In this document: piece by piece, positions 47,057 through 59,150 of the stretch | Layout of the letters: every line of letters starts with the position of its first letter | Position numbering within the stretch: position 1 is the first letter of the stretch | NCBI GenBank assembly: GCA_029531795.1 | Contig: JAPEIS010000001.1 | Coordinates: forward strand, 7,874,001 to 7,938,000 | Source of the DNA: Sclerotinia nivalis | Lineage: Eukaryota; Ascomycota; Leotiomycetes; Helotiales; Sclerotiniaceae | Length of the DNA: 64,000 nucleotides | Direction of reading: 5' to 3' | Position numbers and translations under genes: made by a program | Notes under the pieces: model-generated | The model's input: only the letters and a program-made list of their open reading frames with translations | What the model was told of the DNA's origin: nothing | Databases searched by the model: none

Positions 47057-49026
47057 ATGGCATTCAATTTCAACTGGTCGCCTTTAACGGCAGATGCGGA
47101 ATTTTATCAAAGAGCTCAAGAGATGCTCACGGCAGCTCTCAATAAGTCACCAAAGCCTCCCATTATAAAGGATGATATTTTAGTCAATGAGTTAAACTTG
47201 GGTTCTGTACCTCCAGATTTGGAAATATTGGAGATTGGGGATTTGGCAGAAGATAGGTTCAGGGGAATCTTCAAGATGTGCTATTCTGGAGATGCTTTCT
47301 TGACTTTGAAAACAAGAGTTCAGGTATGTTTATTATCGTCGTCATCATCATCATCATCATCATATCCTCCATATGACATGTTTTTACACACATCATCATA
47401 TCCTCCATATGACATGTTTTTACACACATCTTCTTCATTGTCCCACTTTTGAATGGATATTTTGTCAGACGATAAAATGAGGTGTCATTGCAGAATTCTC
47501 GGCGCGCAAAGAGGGGATTTCGCGTTTTATTTTTACCGCCCAACGCATATCACACATGCTTGACATGGCTATAATACATGGCTAATATATCAACATAGGC
47601 TAATCCGCTGAATAATCATTTGTTCTCAAAACCATCATTCACGTCTCCACAACCCCTCGCGGCAGATGCGGGACTCACGATTCCATTGCAAATCACCCTG
47701 TCAGAAATCAAATTATCTGCCTTCATCATTGTGGTATTTTCAAAGCAAAAAGGATTAACCTTGGTCTTCCGAAATGATCCACTTGAATCTCTCAAGGTCT
47801 CCTCCACCTTCGACTCGATACCATTCATCAAGGATTATTTACAGAAGGAAATTGAACAACAGTTGAGGACTTTGATGATGGATGAGTTACCTGCTATTAT
47901 TCATAGGTTGTCATTGAGATTATGGTGTCCGGAATATAGAGGAAAGGAAGATCAAGAGATGGCTGAAGCTGCAAAGAAAACGAAAGACGAAGTAGCGATT
48001 GATCCATTTGCAAGCCCACCACAAGATGCGGTCGATGCACGTGGAAATGTTCTAGATGCAACCGAAATATCCAATTTATCATTAGATGGTGGGTCGGAGA
48101 TCCACTCACTGTTCTCACAAAAGAACCTGCTGAGGTTGGCTGCACTCACGAACTCTCATCGAACTTTGTCACTTTTCACCCCTTCCATTCGAGATGCTGT
48201 CTTTCGAGCATGGGCGCCATCAGAAAGAGGGGACTCGGCTGGAGCAACTACACCTGCAACTACTTCACTTCACAGACCACAATCATCCCTTGGAGGTCAA
48301 AGTACAACCTACACATTCTCAAATAGAAGTTCTGATGATGGACATGGTGGTATGCCATCTAGACCATCATTGGTAAATATGAATTCGGCTACAACAGGAT
48401 TAAGCCTTGGTGCAAATCGAGGTTCAAGGTCACATACTACAAGAAAGAAGAAGAATAGAGTGGTGAACTTGAGAAAACCTAAAACTACAGATGATGTTAG
48501 TGAGAGTGGCGAAAGTGAGACTGCTTCAATACATGCAGCATCCGAACCGACCGTACAATCTCGTATTCCAGAAGAGCCGGAAGATATTCCTGTCACTCCA
48601 CCATCCGGAAAGGTACGATTTAATAGTATTGACCTTGGAGATTCACCAAAGAAACTACAACCATCTCGCTCTATGACTCCAGAACAAGGAAACATGAGCC
48701 AAATTCCAACAATCACTGTGGAACCTTCTACTCCAATCAATTCAGGAAAGCAGAAGCGTCCCGCTTACAATCAATCAAGTTTCACTTCGTACACTCCAGA
48801 AAAGTCAGCAACTACTCCACCACATACACAATTCTCATATCCACATGGTCTTCACTTCTCCGCAACTGAATCACCATCTGGAATTCTTGAGCAAGCCTGG
48901 ATTATGAAGATGGCCTCTGAACTTGCTCGTCGTCGACATGATGATAAAACTGCTCGTGAAGGTTTTTGGTCTACATCAAGCAATGGTGATGATGCTCCAC
49001 CTGCTTATGAACCTAAAGCCTTGTAA
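47057..49026 (+). CDS. MDM34: MDM34, ERMES subunit (SMP domain)
   Basis: Part of the ER-mitochondria encounter structure that moves phospholipids between ER and mitochondria; an outer-membrane-associated SMP lipid-binding protein. Exons 47057-47323 and 47599-49026, 564 residues. The start [10 protein letters not shown] and the following [20 protein letters not shown] are diagnostic for fungal MDM34. The SMP domain continues over the intron ([66 protein letters not shown]). The C-terminal half is Ser/Thr-rich and disordered, with a basic patch ([14 protein letters not shown]) and a closing [10 protein letters not shown]. The 275-base intron is much longer than its neighbours because of an internal duplication. 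Confidence 0.96.
47360..47432 (+). repeat. 35-base tandem duplication inside the MDM34 intron
   Basis: Two copies of CATCATATCCTCCATATGAC plus ATGTTTTTACACA, next to a (TCA)n run at 47341-47362. Both copies are open in the exon 1 frame, which then stops at 47450-47452. Confidence 0.9.
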
Positions 49027-50907
49027 CGTAGGCTATGTTACATTCAACCACACACACGTGTACAACATCTCACCTCTTTCTTTTGTTCATCATTTTACAG
49101 GAGTATCATGGGAAAATAATGGACTTTACGAACACTCCACTCTTTTGTGTTTCTGGAAGTACCTAATATTGATAAACTTTGGTGCTGCGATTTAGCGAGT
49201 TTGTTTTTTTTTCCTAACTGGACAAAGGAAGTGCTGTACCTCATGGGAGGTTTGGCCTAATTTGAATGAATGGGTTGGTTTCGGTTAGGTTTGGTGGGGG
49301 ATTAGGAATTGATATCGGGGGGTGATTTTCTGGTGGCAGGTAAATAAAAGTTGGTTCTTGGGGATTATTACGTTTTTGAGCGATTTGGTAAAAATGAGGT
49401 TGTTGAGTCCTGATCTTTTAGTGGTGATATTGTGGATTGAAGAGGTTGACGATGGGAGTGGGTGTCGAAAGAGAAGTGGATGCTGTTTTGGATTGTATAT
49501 ACATGGGACTTGACGATCCCCTCCTTTTCTTACAGATCGTTTTGAGCGATACTTCTCAAGAACTAACGAATTTCTTTTATCTTTTGTCTTTTGCTGCCTA
49601 CTTTTACAATTGGGAGAATTAGAGGAGAGAAGAGCAGAGGAGAAAAGAAAGAGGAGCTAGAATAAATGTTGAGTTTAGTTAAGTTAAGAGTAAGATTAAG
49701 ATTAAGATAAAGATACCTTTCTTGTTTTTGTTTTTTGCTTTTGTTTTGGTGTCGTTTGCATGATTATTAGATGAGAGCTTGGGAGGATTTGAGGGGACTT
49801 TTTCGTGGGAGAGCTTTGAGGAATAAAATAAAATAAAATAAAATAAAAATAGTATATCCAGAATCTATCCACTGAGTAAATCTGACTTAATTTAATATAA
49901 TTTTAGTCTCAATCTACTTTTAAGTATGTAAAGTATATATCTAATCTAATAGGTAGTCTTATATCACTACTGATTGAGAGAGCGAGGGGTGGAGGGACAG
50001 AGAGAGAGAGGAAGAGAGGAAGGGAGAGATAAAAAATAAAAATAAAAATGGTTAAAAGGATTTGATAAGAGTGGTTTGATTAAGATTAAGGATGAAAAGG
50101 AATAGGAATGAGAATGAGAATGAGAATGAGAATGAGAATGAGAATGAGAATGAGAATGAGAATGAGAATGAGAATGAGAATGTATAAACTCAACAAGACA
50201 AGATATGAATGAATGAATGAATGAATGAATAAACATTATTTTGAACCCAATTTTTTTTTTCTTTCTTTTCATTATATTGATCCCGGGTATCTATCTATCT
50301 ACTCGTATTTCAATTCATCAATTCATTCTTCTCTCATTCCATTCATCCTTTCGACTTCCACAGATCTACCTAGTATATATATCGAGAGCCTGATGTTCTC
50401 CCAACCCATTGTCCGTCATGAGCGGATAGAGTCTCAGTATCTTTCTGACTTTCTGACTTCCTTTCGCTCTGTGTTCTCTGCGATTTTGCAGTGCGATCAC
50501 GCAAAAATCAGTACGTCGTATTGGTATTCGTGACAGCTGATGTCCCGGCATATGCTAATGACCAATAGTGACTTTGTTTATTGCAGTTCGAAATTTCCGC
50601 GTCGTAATTTAAATATCATCTAGTTTCGGCGTTCGTTGCGCTGTCTTATTCTGCCTATAGTCGTTACATCTCGATGATATGAACAGTGGTGAGAATAGCA
50701 GTCTAGTAACATAGCGCGATGCAATGATGTAATGTGCCCAGACCCAAGTGTGATGAATAGTCGAGGGAAGTCCTAACATTTCTTCCGCGCGTGTAAATAT
50801 GGGCGACCGTCCAAAATATCTCCGACAACCAGTCGATGATTCGCAAGCCTAAACCGATTGTGATTCCATCTCCATTTCCCACTCACTCCATTATCAAAAC
50901 ATCTCCC
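49027..50907. other. Intergenic between convergent MDM34 and YAF9 genes
   Basis: 1.9 kb, no gene. Holds (ATAAA)n near 49822-49848, GA-rich simple sequence at 49975-50030, (GAGAAT)n at 50109-50180 and (GAAT)n at 50207-50229. Confidence 0.55.
50109..50180 (+). repeat. Hexamer microsatellite (GAGAAT)n
   Basis: About 12 perfect units; a (GAAT)n run follows at 50207-50229. Confidence 0.95.
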
Positions 50908-51798
50908 TCACAATTTCTCCAATTCCCCCTTCAACCTCTTCAACTCCTCCTCCTTCTCCCTCAATTCTTTCCTCAACCTCTCATTCATAACATCCACCTT
51001 CTTCTTCCCCTCCACCAACTTCTTAACCTCTGCCCTCTCTGTATCCCTACTAAACGGTTGGCCCGGTCTAGGCGTCAAAGGAATAAACACCGTCCTCTCC
51101 CCTACACTCCCCACCATCCCTCCTCTCATCGTTCTCGTCGCTTTTCCTTTCCCTCCATTATTTTTCTCCCTCGGCATGGGATTCGTCAAAACTTCATAGA
51201 ATTGTTCATAAGGTTCATTAAAAACCATTTCATCATATACCCAAGATCGTACCTCATTGTCGCGCACCTGCGCTAATTGTAATTGTTCATCACCATATGG
51301 TTCTAGTTGTAGACGGTGCCAGAAACTTTGAGCTTTTTCGTTGGCAATGGGATCGTAGTAGATTTTTATTTGGATATCGAAACCACCCCATCCTGTTTCT
51401 GTTACTTGGAATGGATCGCCTGGTCTAACATTTTCAATCACTATAATCATCAAGTAAATTAGTCTCATACTTCAAAAACCCGCATACTCGAAACCCAGAA
51501 ACCACAGACACCGGCGCAAAACAGAAACACTGTTGACCAAATACAAAGGCGAGAAAATCATACCTCTCAAATGCTGCGGATAAGTATCATGTAATTTAAA
51601 CTGTACTTTCCGACACCAGTAAGTAATATCCGTATCATCGACCCCCTTCACAAACACAGTCCACTGATGCGTATGTTCCTCCGGTGTCCCCTCGGGCTTT
51701 GGATATTTCGGACTGAATTTATGGGATGTGGTACCGTATACAAAAGGTCTAAAGATCGAGACACCTTTTATGCGTTTTTGGGTATTTGGCGGCGCCAT
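50908..51798 (-). CDS. YAF9: YAF9, YEATS-domain chromatin protein
   Basis: Histone acyl-lysine reader shared by the SWR1 and NuA4 complexes. Exons 51798-51564 and 51440-50908, 255 residues; the 123-base intron splits a codon and keeps frame. The YEATS domain spans ~8-140: KGVSIFRPFVYGTTS, THQWTVFVKGVDDTDITYW, VQFKLHDTYPQHLR, then VIENVRPGDPFQVTETGWGG and FDIQIKIYY. The aromatic cage words HxW-V-F-V and GWGGFDI are intact. The C-terminus ends in a coiled coil (EKEEELKRLKGELEKL), as in yeast YAF9, that binds complex partners. Length is close to the family norm. Confidence 0.95.
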
Positions 51799-52143
51799 TC
51801 TTTGATAGATAAGGTGAGGTGAGGAGTGGCGTTGATGTTGATGAGGGGTAGTTGAAAATAAGATCGACTTAGATTTAGATAGTTGGAGACGGCGTTAAAA
51901 GACGTGATTAGAGATGGAAAGATCAAATGCTAGGGTACAATTTTAGCATTTAAGGTTCGAGCTAATTTATGCAGTATATGCTAGAATTTTAGTGGTCAAT
52001 GCTTCAAAGTCCTGACGTCTATGGGCTGTAAAAGATCCGATGAGGACAAGGGTTGGGAGAATATCTATCATCAGATGTTTTTCTTTTCATACTTCATTTT
52101 TACGAGATTTTATAATTGATTGAAAGTATCTAGGGATCTGAAT
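51799..52143. promoter_or_regulatory. Divergent promoter region, YAF9 and COQ11-like
   Basis: 345 bases between start codons, no obvious motif. Assigned by geometry. Confidence 0.4.
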
Positions 52144-53128
52144 ATGTCGGCAACTAAGAGATTGGTAGTTTGCGGTGGAAATGGGTTTTTGGGTTCGAGG
52201 ATTTGTAAATCCGCCGTTGCGAGGGGGTGGGATGTTACGAGTATTAGGTATGTAGCAAGCAATTTATAGCTTGGAGCTGCCATTCTTTCATGACGAACAT
52301 CCCCTTTCAGTTCTTCATAACTGAAAATTAAATTCACAATACTAACATCACTTCCAATCTAGTCGCTCCGGCGAACCAACCTGGTCCTCAGTCACATCCT
52401 CTCCCACCCCACCTCCCTGGTCTCACAAAGTAACCTGGGAACGCGCCGACATTCTCAAACCCTCCACCTACGCGCCCCTCCTCAAATCCGCCGATTACGT
52501 CGTCCACACCATGGGAATCCTCCTTGAAGCCGACTACAAAGGCGTAGTCTCGGGACGCGAATCCCCCATCTCTGGCCTCACCCGCGCATTCTCCTCTCAA
52601 AAATCCGGTTCGCAAAACCCTCTAACTCGGAAACCGGGGGAAGATCTACAACCGCAAGAAAAAGATGGACAAATAACCTACGAACTAATGAATCGAGATT
52701 CCGCAATCACATTAGCATCTGAATCCTACAAGGAAAATGTTCCTGCTTTTGCGTATATAAGTGCTGCAGGTGGAGCACCCGTTCTACCAAAGAGATATAT
52801 AGATACGAAACGAGCGGCCGAAAGTACGATCGCGAGCGAGTTTCCCAAGATGAGGAGTGTGTTTATTAGACCTGGGATGTTGTATGATAGTTCAAGAAAG
52901 ATTACTGTGCCATTGGCTGCGGCGACGGGGTTGGGTGCTGCTTTTAATGGGCTCACTGGGGGGATATTTGGAGGAATTATGGGTGCTGCGGGAGTTAAGC
53001 CATTGAAAGCTGATGTGGTTGCTGAGGCTGTTGTTGAGGCTTTGAGTGATGAGAATGTGAGGGGTCCTGTTGAGGTTAAGGAGATTGAACAGTTGGCTGA
53101 GAAAGCGTGGAGAAAGGGTATGTTGTAA
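52144..53128 (+). CDS. COQ11-like NAD(P)-binding mitochondrial protein
   Basis: Atypical short-chain dehydrogenase/reductase-like protein of the type of yeast COQ11 (YLR290C), which belongs to the coenzyme Q synthesis complex. Exons 52144-52247 and 52363-53128, 289 residues; the intron has GTATGT, an ATACTAAC branch site and a TCTAG acceptor. The Rossmann start is clear: RLVVCGGNGFLGSRICKSAV (GxxGxxG). It continues with YVVHTMGILLEADYK, FAYISAAGGAP, a YIDTKRAAE word with the Y-x-x-x-K spacing and RSVFIRPGMLYDSSRK. The end (GPVEVKEIEQLAEKAWRK) is typical. No strong presequence is visible before the dinucleotide fold. It is convergent with SYF2, stops 102 bases apart. Confidence 0.88.
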
Positions 53129-53230
53129 ATGAGTAATGATCAAAAATCGCCTATTTTGGCTTTGTATCGTATTAGACTATGAAGTCTATGAATAAACTCC
53201 GCATAATCTATCCACCCAATTCTAATGTAA

Positions 53231-54204
53231 TTATATAGCTGTGCCACGCTCAAAACTATCCCTAACTTCCGCAGTGTACTAGAGAGCATTAGCAGATGCA
53301 GAAGACAAGAAAGAATATAAAGCGTGCTTACCTTATTGTAAAACCTCGATAACTTCTGGTTAAACTGCTTATTCTTGTCATTAATATAAGTAACATCCCC
53401 ATCCTCCCCATTGGCCGCATTCCTCGCTCTCTGTTTCTTCAACCTCGCCTCCTCTGCCTGCTGCAAATCCTTCACCAATCTATCCACAGCTGACTTCTCC
53501 GGTTTATGTTCCACAAAACCCGTCGAATCCGCTGTGCTATAAAACGTTCCATCCTTATCCACAGCAACCAATTCCCCATCATCAGTTTCCACAATTTCTA
53601 GTCCTCCTGATGCAGCAGCTCGTTCTACAGCTGCCATCTTCTCCTTCTCATAGAAATCCATATCAGGTTTCAAATCGCGAATTTGTCGTTTATACACTTT
53701 CCGACTATCCTGTCGATAATCCTGAAATGCTTGATCATCCCTGTGTGCTTCTTTTTTCTTCAATCGTTTATCCCATTTTTCACTTTCTTCAATAGTCCAA
53801 TCCCAAGCTCGTTTTCGCTCGAAATCTTCGCCTGCCGCTTCGGCATCAGCTTTCAGTAGATTGTGAGATGCGATGGCAGATTTGCGGTTTAAGGAGGTGA
53901 GGAGATTGGGATCGGTGGCTAATCGTTGGGATTCGAGGGTAGCTTCTTTCAGATTCTTTTGAGCGGAGGATTTGGCGCGTGCTTGGAGGGCTTTGAATCG
54001 CTCTTGGCGTTCTTTGGCTTTGGCAGCGGCGTCTGATGAAGATGTTGAGATAGCAGTGGACGGTTCGGGTTCCGCCACTTTCTCGGGGATGGGCTCTGAT
54101 GGTGTGTCTGTTGGTGGTTCTGCACTGGTGATGGTATCAAGTGGTTGCACTTCTTCTGACGATTCAGCTGTTGCGCGTGTCTTTCTCTTCTTTGCTGGTG
54201 GCAT
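53231..54204 (-). CDS. SYF2: SYF2 pre-mRNA splicing factor
   Basis: Component of the NineTeen complex and active spliceosome. Exons 54204-53332 and 53278-53231, 306 residues. The last exon codes only YTAEVRDSFERGTAI, the expected SYF2 end, which supports the 53-base intron (GTAAGC donor, TGCTAAT branch, CTCTAG acceptor). If the intron is retained, an unrelated 63-residue hydrophobic tail runs to 53140. A disordered, acidic N-terminus is followed by RQERFKALQARAKSSAQKN, the SYF2 signature FERKRAWDWTIEESEKWDKR, AFQDYRQDSRKVYKRQI and TYINDKNKQFNQKLSRFYNK. Mostly helical and charged, as in the family. Very secure. Confidence 0.95.
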
Positions 54205-54585
54205 ATTCGGGACTTTTGTAATAATTTGTGATTTAGAGGTGAAGGCCGAATGCTGATGTTTTGTTGTTGTATAAAGACTCTGAAATCTCGATTTACGTTG
54301 AGTTTTTTAAGTTATTGCGAGATGTACAGATGATTGATTTTAAATTGTTGTTGTGAAGAGAAGAAGCTTAGCAGGCGGACGCTACTGTAAAAGGTGTCTT
54401 GCTGACTAAGAACCCTTCTGGACTACTTTACCCCGGATTTACTAAAGCTAAGGTTAGCGGAGCGTTCAATACTGTCATAATCAATGGCTTCAATCTAGGA
54501 CCATTTCGACTATTATTCACTTAATCTCGTCCAATACGAAGATACAAGTCTCGTACCACTCCGCATTTATATCAACATCACAAAA
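54205..54585. promoter_or_regulatory. Divergent promoter region, SYF2 and the 237-residue gene
   Basis: 381 bases with an ACTGTAAAAGG-type word but no clear element. Assigned by geometry. Confidence 0.35.
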
Positions 54586-55299
54586 ATGAACTGTCAAAAA
54601 GGAATATTGCCATTGTACCGGCGTACTACACAGTCCTCCAACTCCCCCACAATCACCAAATTCACCAAACGATTCAAAGGATACAAAAGCGAAGAACCAT
54701 TTGTCCTCCCAAGAGTAGTGATCGATCTCGATGCTCCTGAAAATCCTGCCGTACGCGATTACGACGAAATAAAAGACAATATCCTAACACCTTTCCAACA
54801 ACAAATCGTCCGATCAACAGATAAAGCCATGGCTAGACGAAAACGACTAGTTCGCAAACAATTGGACGAAGGAGTAGTGGGATTTCCTCGCAAGGGAGGT
54901 AGGAAAAATCAACGTATTAGAGATGATGCTTTAGAGCATGAGTTAGCGTATAACCCAGATGCATCACCACCAACTGTTACGGCGATGGATCTTATGACTT
55001 ATGCACTACTTGGGAATCCATTCACAGCCAGGGGATCGAAGGAACCGACTCATGTGAGGGATTTACATATGGAGGGGTTGTTTATGGGTCATAGTATTGA
55101 TTTTAAGGATACGGCGAATATGACGATTAGGGCTTTGACGGAGGATTTTGATATTTCGACGGATGGGCAAGGTGAGGAGAATGTGGATACGGAGCATAAC
55201 CGGAAGATTGCCGAAAGAAGGAATAAAAGAAAGAAGGAGCTGGAAAATGAGGAGCAGAATATTGAGAAAGAGAATAATGAGACACACACAGTGAATTGA
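54586..55299 (+). CDS. Basic protein with possible mitochondrial presequence, function unknown
   Basis: Intronless, 237 residues from the ATG at 54586. Residues 1-35 are rich in Arg, Lys, Ser, Thr and lack acids, like a mitochondrial targeting sequence. Then come PRVVIDLDAPENPAVRDYDE, a basic helix (DKAMARRKRLVRKQLDEG), TAMDLMTYALLGNPFTARG, RDLHMEGLFMGHSIDF and a highly charged Lys/Glu tail (ERRNKRKKELENEE). The evenly spaced conserved-looking words suggest a true protein family, perhaps a mitochondrial ribosome-associated or assembly protein; this is inference from composition. I could not name it. Confidence 0.8.
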   Translation: MNCQKGILPLYRRTTQSSNSPTITKFTKRFKGYKSEEPFVLPRVVIDLDAPENPAVRDYDEIKDNILTPFQQQIVRSTDKAMARRKRLVRKQLDEGVVGFPRKGGRKNQRIRDDALEHELAYNPDASPPTVTAMDLMTYALLGNPFTARGSKEPTHVRDLHMEGLFMGHSIDFKDTANMTIRALTEDFDISTDGQGEENVDTEHNRKIAERRNKRKKELENEEQNIEKENNETHTVN

Positions 55300-57642
55300 A
55301 AAAGGAACTGTAGCTTTCGATATTGCCAGGGTGACCGCAGAGGGCATTGAATTCATGCTGCTGTGGAGTCATAAGAATAGCTCAAGAGGTCATCGAGGCA
55401 GGCATTCGCAACTCAGATCTGAAATGGTTTTCACACTGTTACGTTTGCGAGCAGATCAGGAAACAATGAAGGAGAACGAGCAATTGACTGACGCGATATT
55501 TAGGCTCTTGCAGCTTGAACGGAGGAACCATATAGACTCTGGTAATTATTCAAAGATATCTTGTTGTGTGACCTACCTGAACTCCAGCTCTGGCGCTGAC
55601 ACCCGGTAGCAATGAATCTATACCATAGGAGGATTTTATGGGGCATGTAGTAGTTGACTAATCATAGTGAAGTTCATCAATTCCATCTGGGAAGATAAAT
55701 TCTGTATTTCTAGTATATATGAGTTTATGAGTGAGCACAGATGTACATCATGCAACAGGTGAGATAGTATCGTTACCAGGACATCTCACGAGGAAACCAT
55801 GAGCTCTGTAAAGCGATGTCTTTTATACCGGGGACACGGAATTCATTTTCTCTGATTTATTGCTATGGATAATAGCTTCACACGGTCATAAAGCATAAAA
55901 TTTCTTCGGCAGCCAAATCTCTAGCTCGTCTAGGAGGCTTGGCGGACTTGAGAGGGGTAATGGAAGTTTTTGCATCTACCTAGTTATATTGCCCATAAAT
56001 GACTTTTCAATTCCTGTTTTGAATCTCAAAGAATAATACTCTTCACTCGGCATATCAAATTCATTTTGTCTTGACTTTGGACTTTTATATATCATTAAAA
56101 TTAGATTGGTCGCTACCTAGACTCCCCCTGCGCTTTCTTCAAATATCCTAAGCCAGAAACTATCGTTATCGAATTTATCCAAAATCTCTACACTGGATCC
56201 AAATATTCTTGTATACTCAAAGAAGGAATGATTAAATCGCCCAGTTTGCAAAATTATGTTAGCGGCTGCCTTATCAGCCTCGTCATGCATACCAATATCC
56301 ACACAGTCTTACCTGAATTCATGCTCCTATGTCTAATACATGCATATCCTCTACAAACCCAGTAACCCTCACCGCGCTTCTTATCCTAAGGCTGTGGCGC
56401 TTAATGGCTGATACTAAAATCTGCACGTAGAAGCTGAAATGCGGGGCTTTTGGGCGTTCCTTTTGTTTGGCGTGTGTTCAGGGTGTGAAATGACGGATAT
56501 GCGTGTGGGCTAGTAAAAGCAAAATGGGTAGACAAGGACGGGAGAGATAGAAAAGAAAAGTAGGGAATAGGTAATCTCAAAGGAATAAAGAAAAAGAAAA
56601 CCCTGTATTGATAGTTCCGTGCGCATTAGATGAGCTGGTAGGACTTACGTAGGTTAACATTATGAATACTTTTTGAAATTTTTTGCTTATTCGTATGCAG
56701 AGTTTGCAATCCTTGGATCGAGTGAGAACCCGGGATGAAATCGGACGTCATCTCTAGTATATGCTGCCCAAAAGCATTTTTGCAAAAGTAAATGCGTACA
56801 TTATACGTATGGTCCGTCCACAAGGTGCATATGCATGTACCATGCAGTCATCAAGTTGCAGACGCATGAACGAACGGGCCAGTGGTATCAAACAATTATT
56901 CAGAAGGTTGCTTTGTGGGTACGAATGCTACTGATCTTAGGATGGCAAGTCTAAGTCAAGCTAGCATTGAAGATTAACCAATCGAAGATGTGATGTGTGA
57001 AAAACAAATGGTATTTGCAGATATAAAGCTATAAACAATTTGACGTATCAATTTGATGTATGAACAAGGGACTGCAGAGAAAGTTGATCGCTAGCAGAGA
57101 CAGAGATAAAGTGAATATAAATAAGCGTGAAAATAAAACTTTCGTAACTTTGTTATTGATACTCGAAATCAGACCCCAGCTGAGAGGACTGACGGAAAAT
57201 TATTTGGAACTTGGAACCAGCAGAGGTGAATGATATAGAGAATCTGGAACCAGCAGAAGGGAAAATATTTTCGTATGTAGTCCAAGGAAAACAGGGAAGA
57301 AAACGAGAAGAAAAATAAAACCTAGGCATAAAGCCTTAACACTGTTGCTGAAATATCCTGATATCGATCGTGACTTCGCTACTCATGAAAAAGAGACGGA
57401 AAAGAAATAAGCAAAACTCAAATCAAATTCAAATGAATAAATAAACCCTTGGAAGCTATATACTAAGAAATTCGTTAAGGTGTGTCGTTCTAAGAAGGGC
57501 ACGCATCATTGAGTTTGGCCTGCAAAAAATTGCTCTAAGAGGTAAACGAGTGAACCCCTGAACGTATGGCAATCGAGGAAGGCTTAGATCTGTTAGCTAC
57601 CTTTTTCTTTCTGCGAAATAAATTGGACTCACAAGTTGCTTA
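55300..57642. other. 2.3 kb intergenic between convergent genes
   Basis: Short unsupported ORFs only. A small direct repeat GGAACCAGCAGA occurs twice near 57213 and 57246. No gene, repeat element or RNA recognised. Confidence 0.5.
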
Positions 57643-59150
57643 TTAGCTCTGGCCATCTGAATAGCGCGTTGTATCATTGTCATCCTCGCCACTGAATTCA
57701 TATTTAGCCTGCGGATTGTAATTTTGCGGATTGGTATCAGGTGTATATAAGGGGTATTGGGAATATTGGGGATATTGCGAGGGGATATATTGTGAAGGAG
57801 GATGGTGCGATGATTGAGTGTACTGTGTTGGAGGGTTTTGCCTTGCAGTACTGTATCCACCATGCAAATTGGAACTACCGGAACCAGTATTAATAATGTA
57901 CCCTGTTCCATCAGATGGTGTTGATCGAGACATAGGGTTACCATAGATCGGGATATTAGGCTGATTTGAGAAGGTAGGATAGCCAGTGATATTTGAAGAA
58001 GTGCCTGGCATAGTACAAAGAGAATTGCTATAGGCTAGATCATTCTCTCGGTATGAGCCTGATGCAGATGGTTGAGTTGATAGACGCAGTGGCGGATTAG
58101 CTTCATTATAAGATCTCGCTAGTGTCTTTTCGGAATCTATATGGACGCGACCGATGAACCAAACCTTGACATTATATTCCACGGTATAGACTTTACAATA
58201 ATTGATCCTTGATGCCGCGTCCAGGTAATCTCGTGTGGTGTCCGGTATCATCCTGACAGGCCCATACCCCATCTTATTAATGTCCTCACCTTCAACCATT
58301 CTCGCGTCTGGTGTGGTGTGAATTATGGCGTGCTCTTTAGCATGTACTCCCGGCTTAGTTGTCGCCTGTCCTCCGTAAGACATGATCGGCCTGACTTCGC
58401 TGTTAGTAACATTACAAGAGGGTGAGGAGGGATGAAAGTAAAGACTCACAAGCAAAGACAGTGACCACTTCTATGATGTATGACAACAAACCTCCGAACT
58501 TTTGCGTATATTTCTTCGCCATGCTTCTGTCTGACTGACCAGAAGGTTCCTCCACTGGCGTTACCAGACGGTTCAGACCAAAGAACTTTGAAGACCTGCT
58601 CAAGTTAGTGTTTGATTTTTCAAATTGGCGATGAGAACAAAAACCTACTCTCCCAAATTTGAATTCCCGTTTTCCGTGCACTTTATAGTCTATCATAATT
58701 TAGTGTTTAAATACACCTTCGATGTTGAAAGTACTCACTTTCATCAAAGGTTTTATGCTCGGTGGAGGTATTTTTTTGTCCAAGCTTGGCCACAATAGGT
58801 GGATCTAGATTGGCTATTGAAGTCAAAGCAGTCGCAGCCAGTGAAGTGGTCAGAGATCCAACATCATTATTGCCTGTGGTATAGCTGCGGTTCACTGAAT
58901 ATTGTGTAGTATTTTCAGATACTGGATCCAGTAGGGAAGCATCATCAAACCTCGGGACATTTGAACCAGCATATGCGCCAGAAGTTGTGTACTGCCATTC
59001 TGTTTCACCTCTAGCATTAGTGCGATATGATTCCCACTCTTTCCTTTCAGTATTCCACTTCCAATTACTCCATAAACTAAATACAGAGGAACTGGAAGAC
59101 CCTCTAGATCCTCTTCTGTGTCTTTGAGATGTATGAGAAGACATCACCAC
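57643..59150 (-). CDS. DUF6590-domain protein
   Basis: Fungal protein with a DUF6590 domain, function unknown. Exons 59150-58739, 58689-58649, 58595-58450, 58390-57643; 448 residues, all frames consistent. Residues ~1-140 are Ser-rich with a Trp-rich segment (LWSNWKWNTERKEWESYRTN) like a WW-type fold. The domain follows: REFKFGRVFKVLWSEPSG, RRFVVIHHRSGHCLCLPIMS (across the third intron), YGGQATTKPGVHAKEHAIIH, MVEGEDINKMGYGPVRMI and INYCKVYTVEYNVKVWFIGR. These are the hallmark words of DUF6590. The C-terminus is Pro/Tyr/Gln-rich (SQYPQYSQYPLY), prion-like in composition. Start could also be the second Met, two codons on. It is divergent from the coiled-coil orphan. Confidence 0.85.

Noticed and set aside
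57597..57944. Minus-strand 115-residue ORF with His/Pro repeats
   Set aside because: Frame-shifted shadow of the DUF6590 gene's Pro/Tyr/Gln tail.
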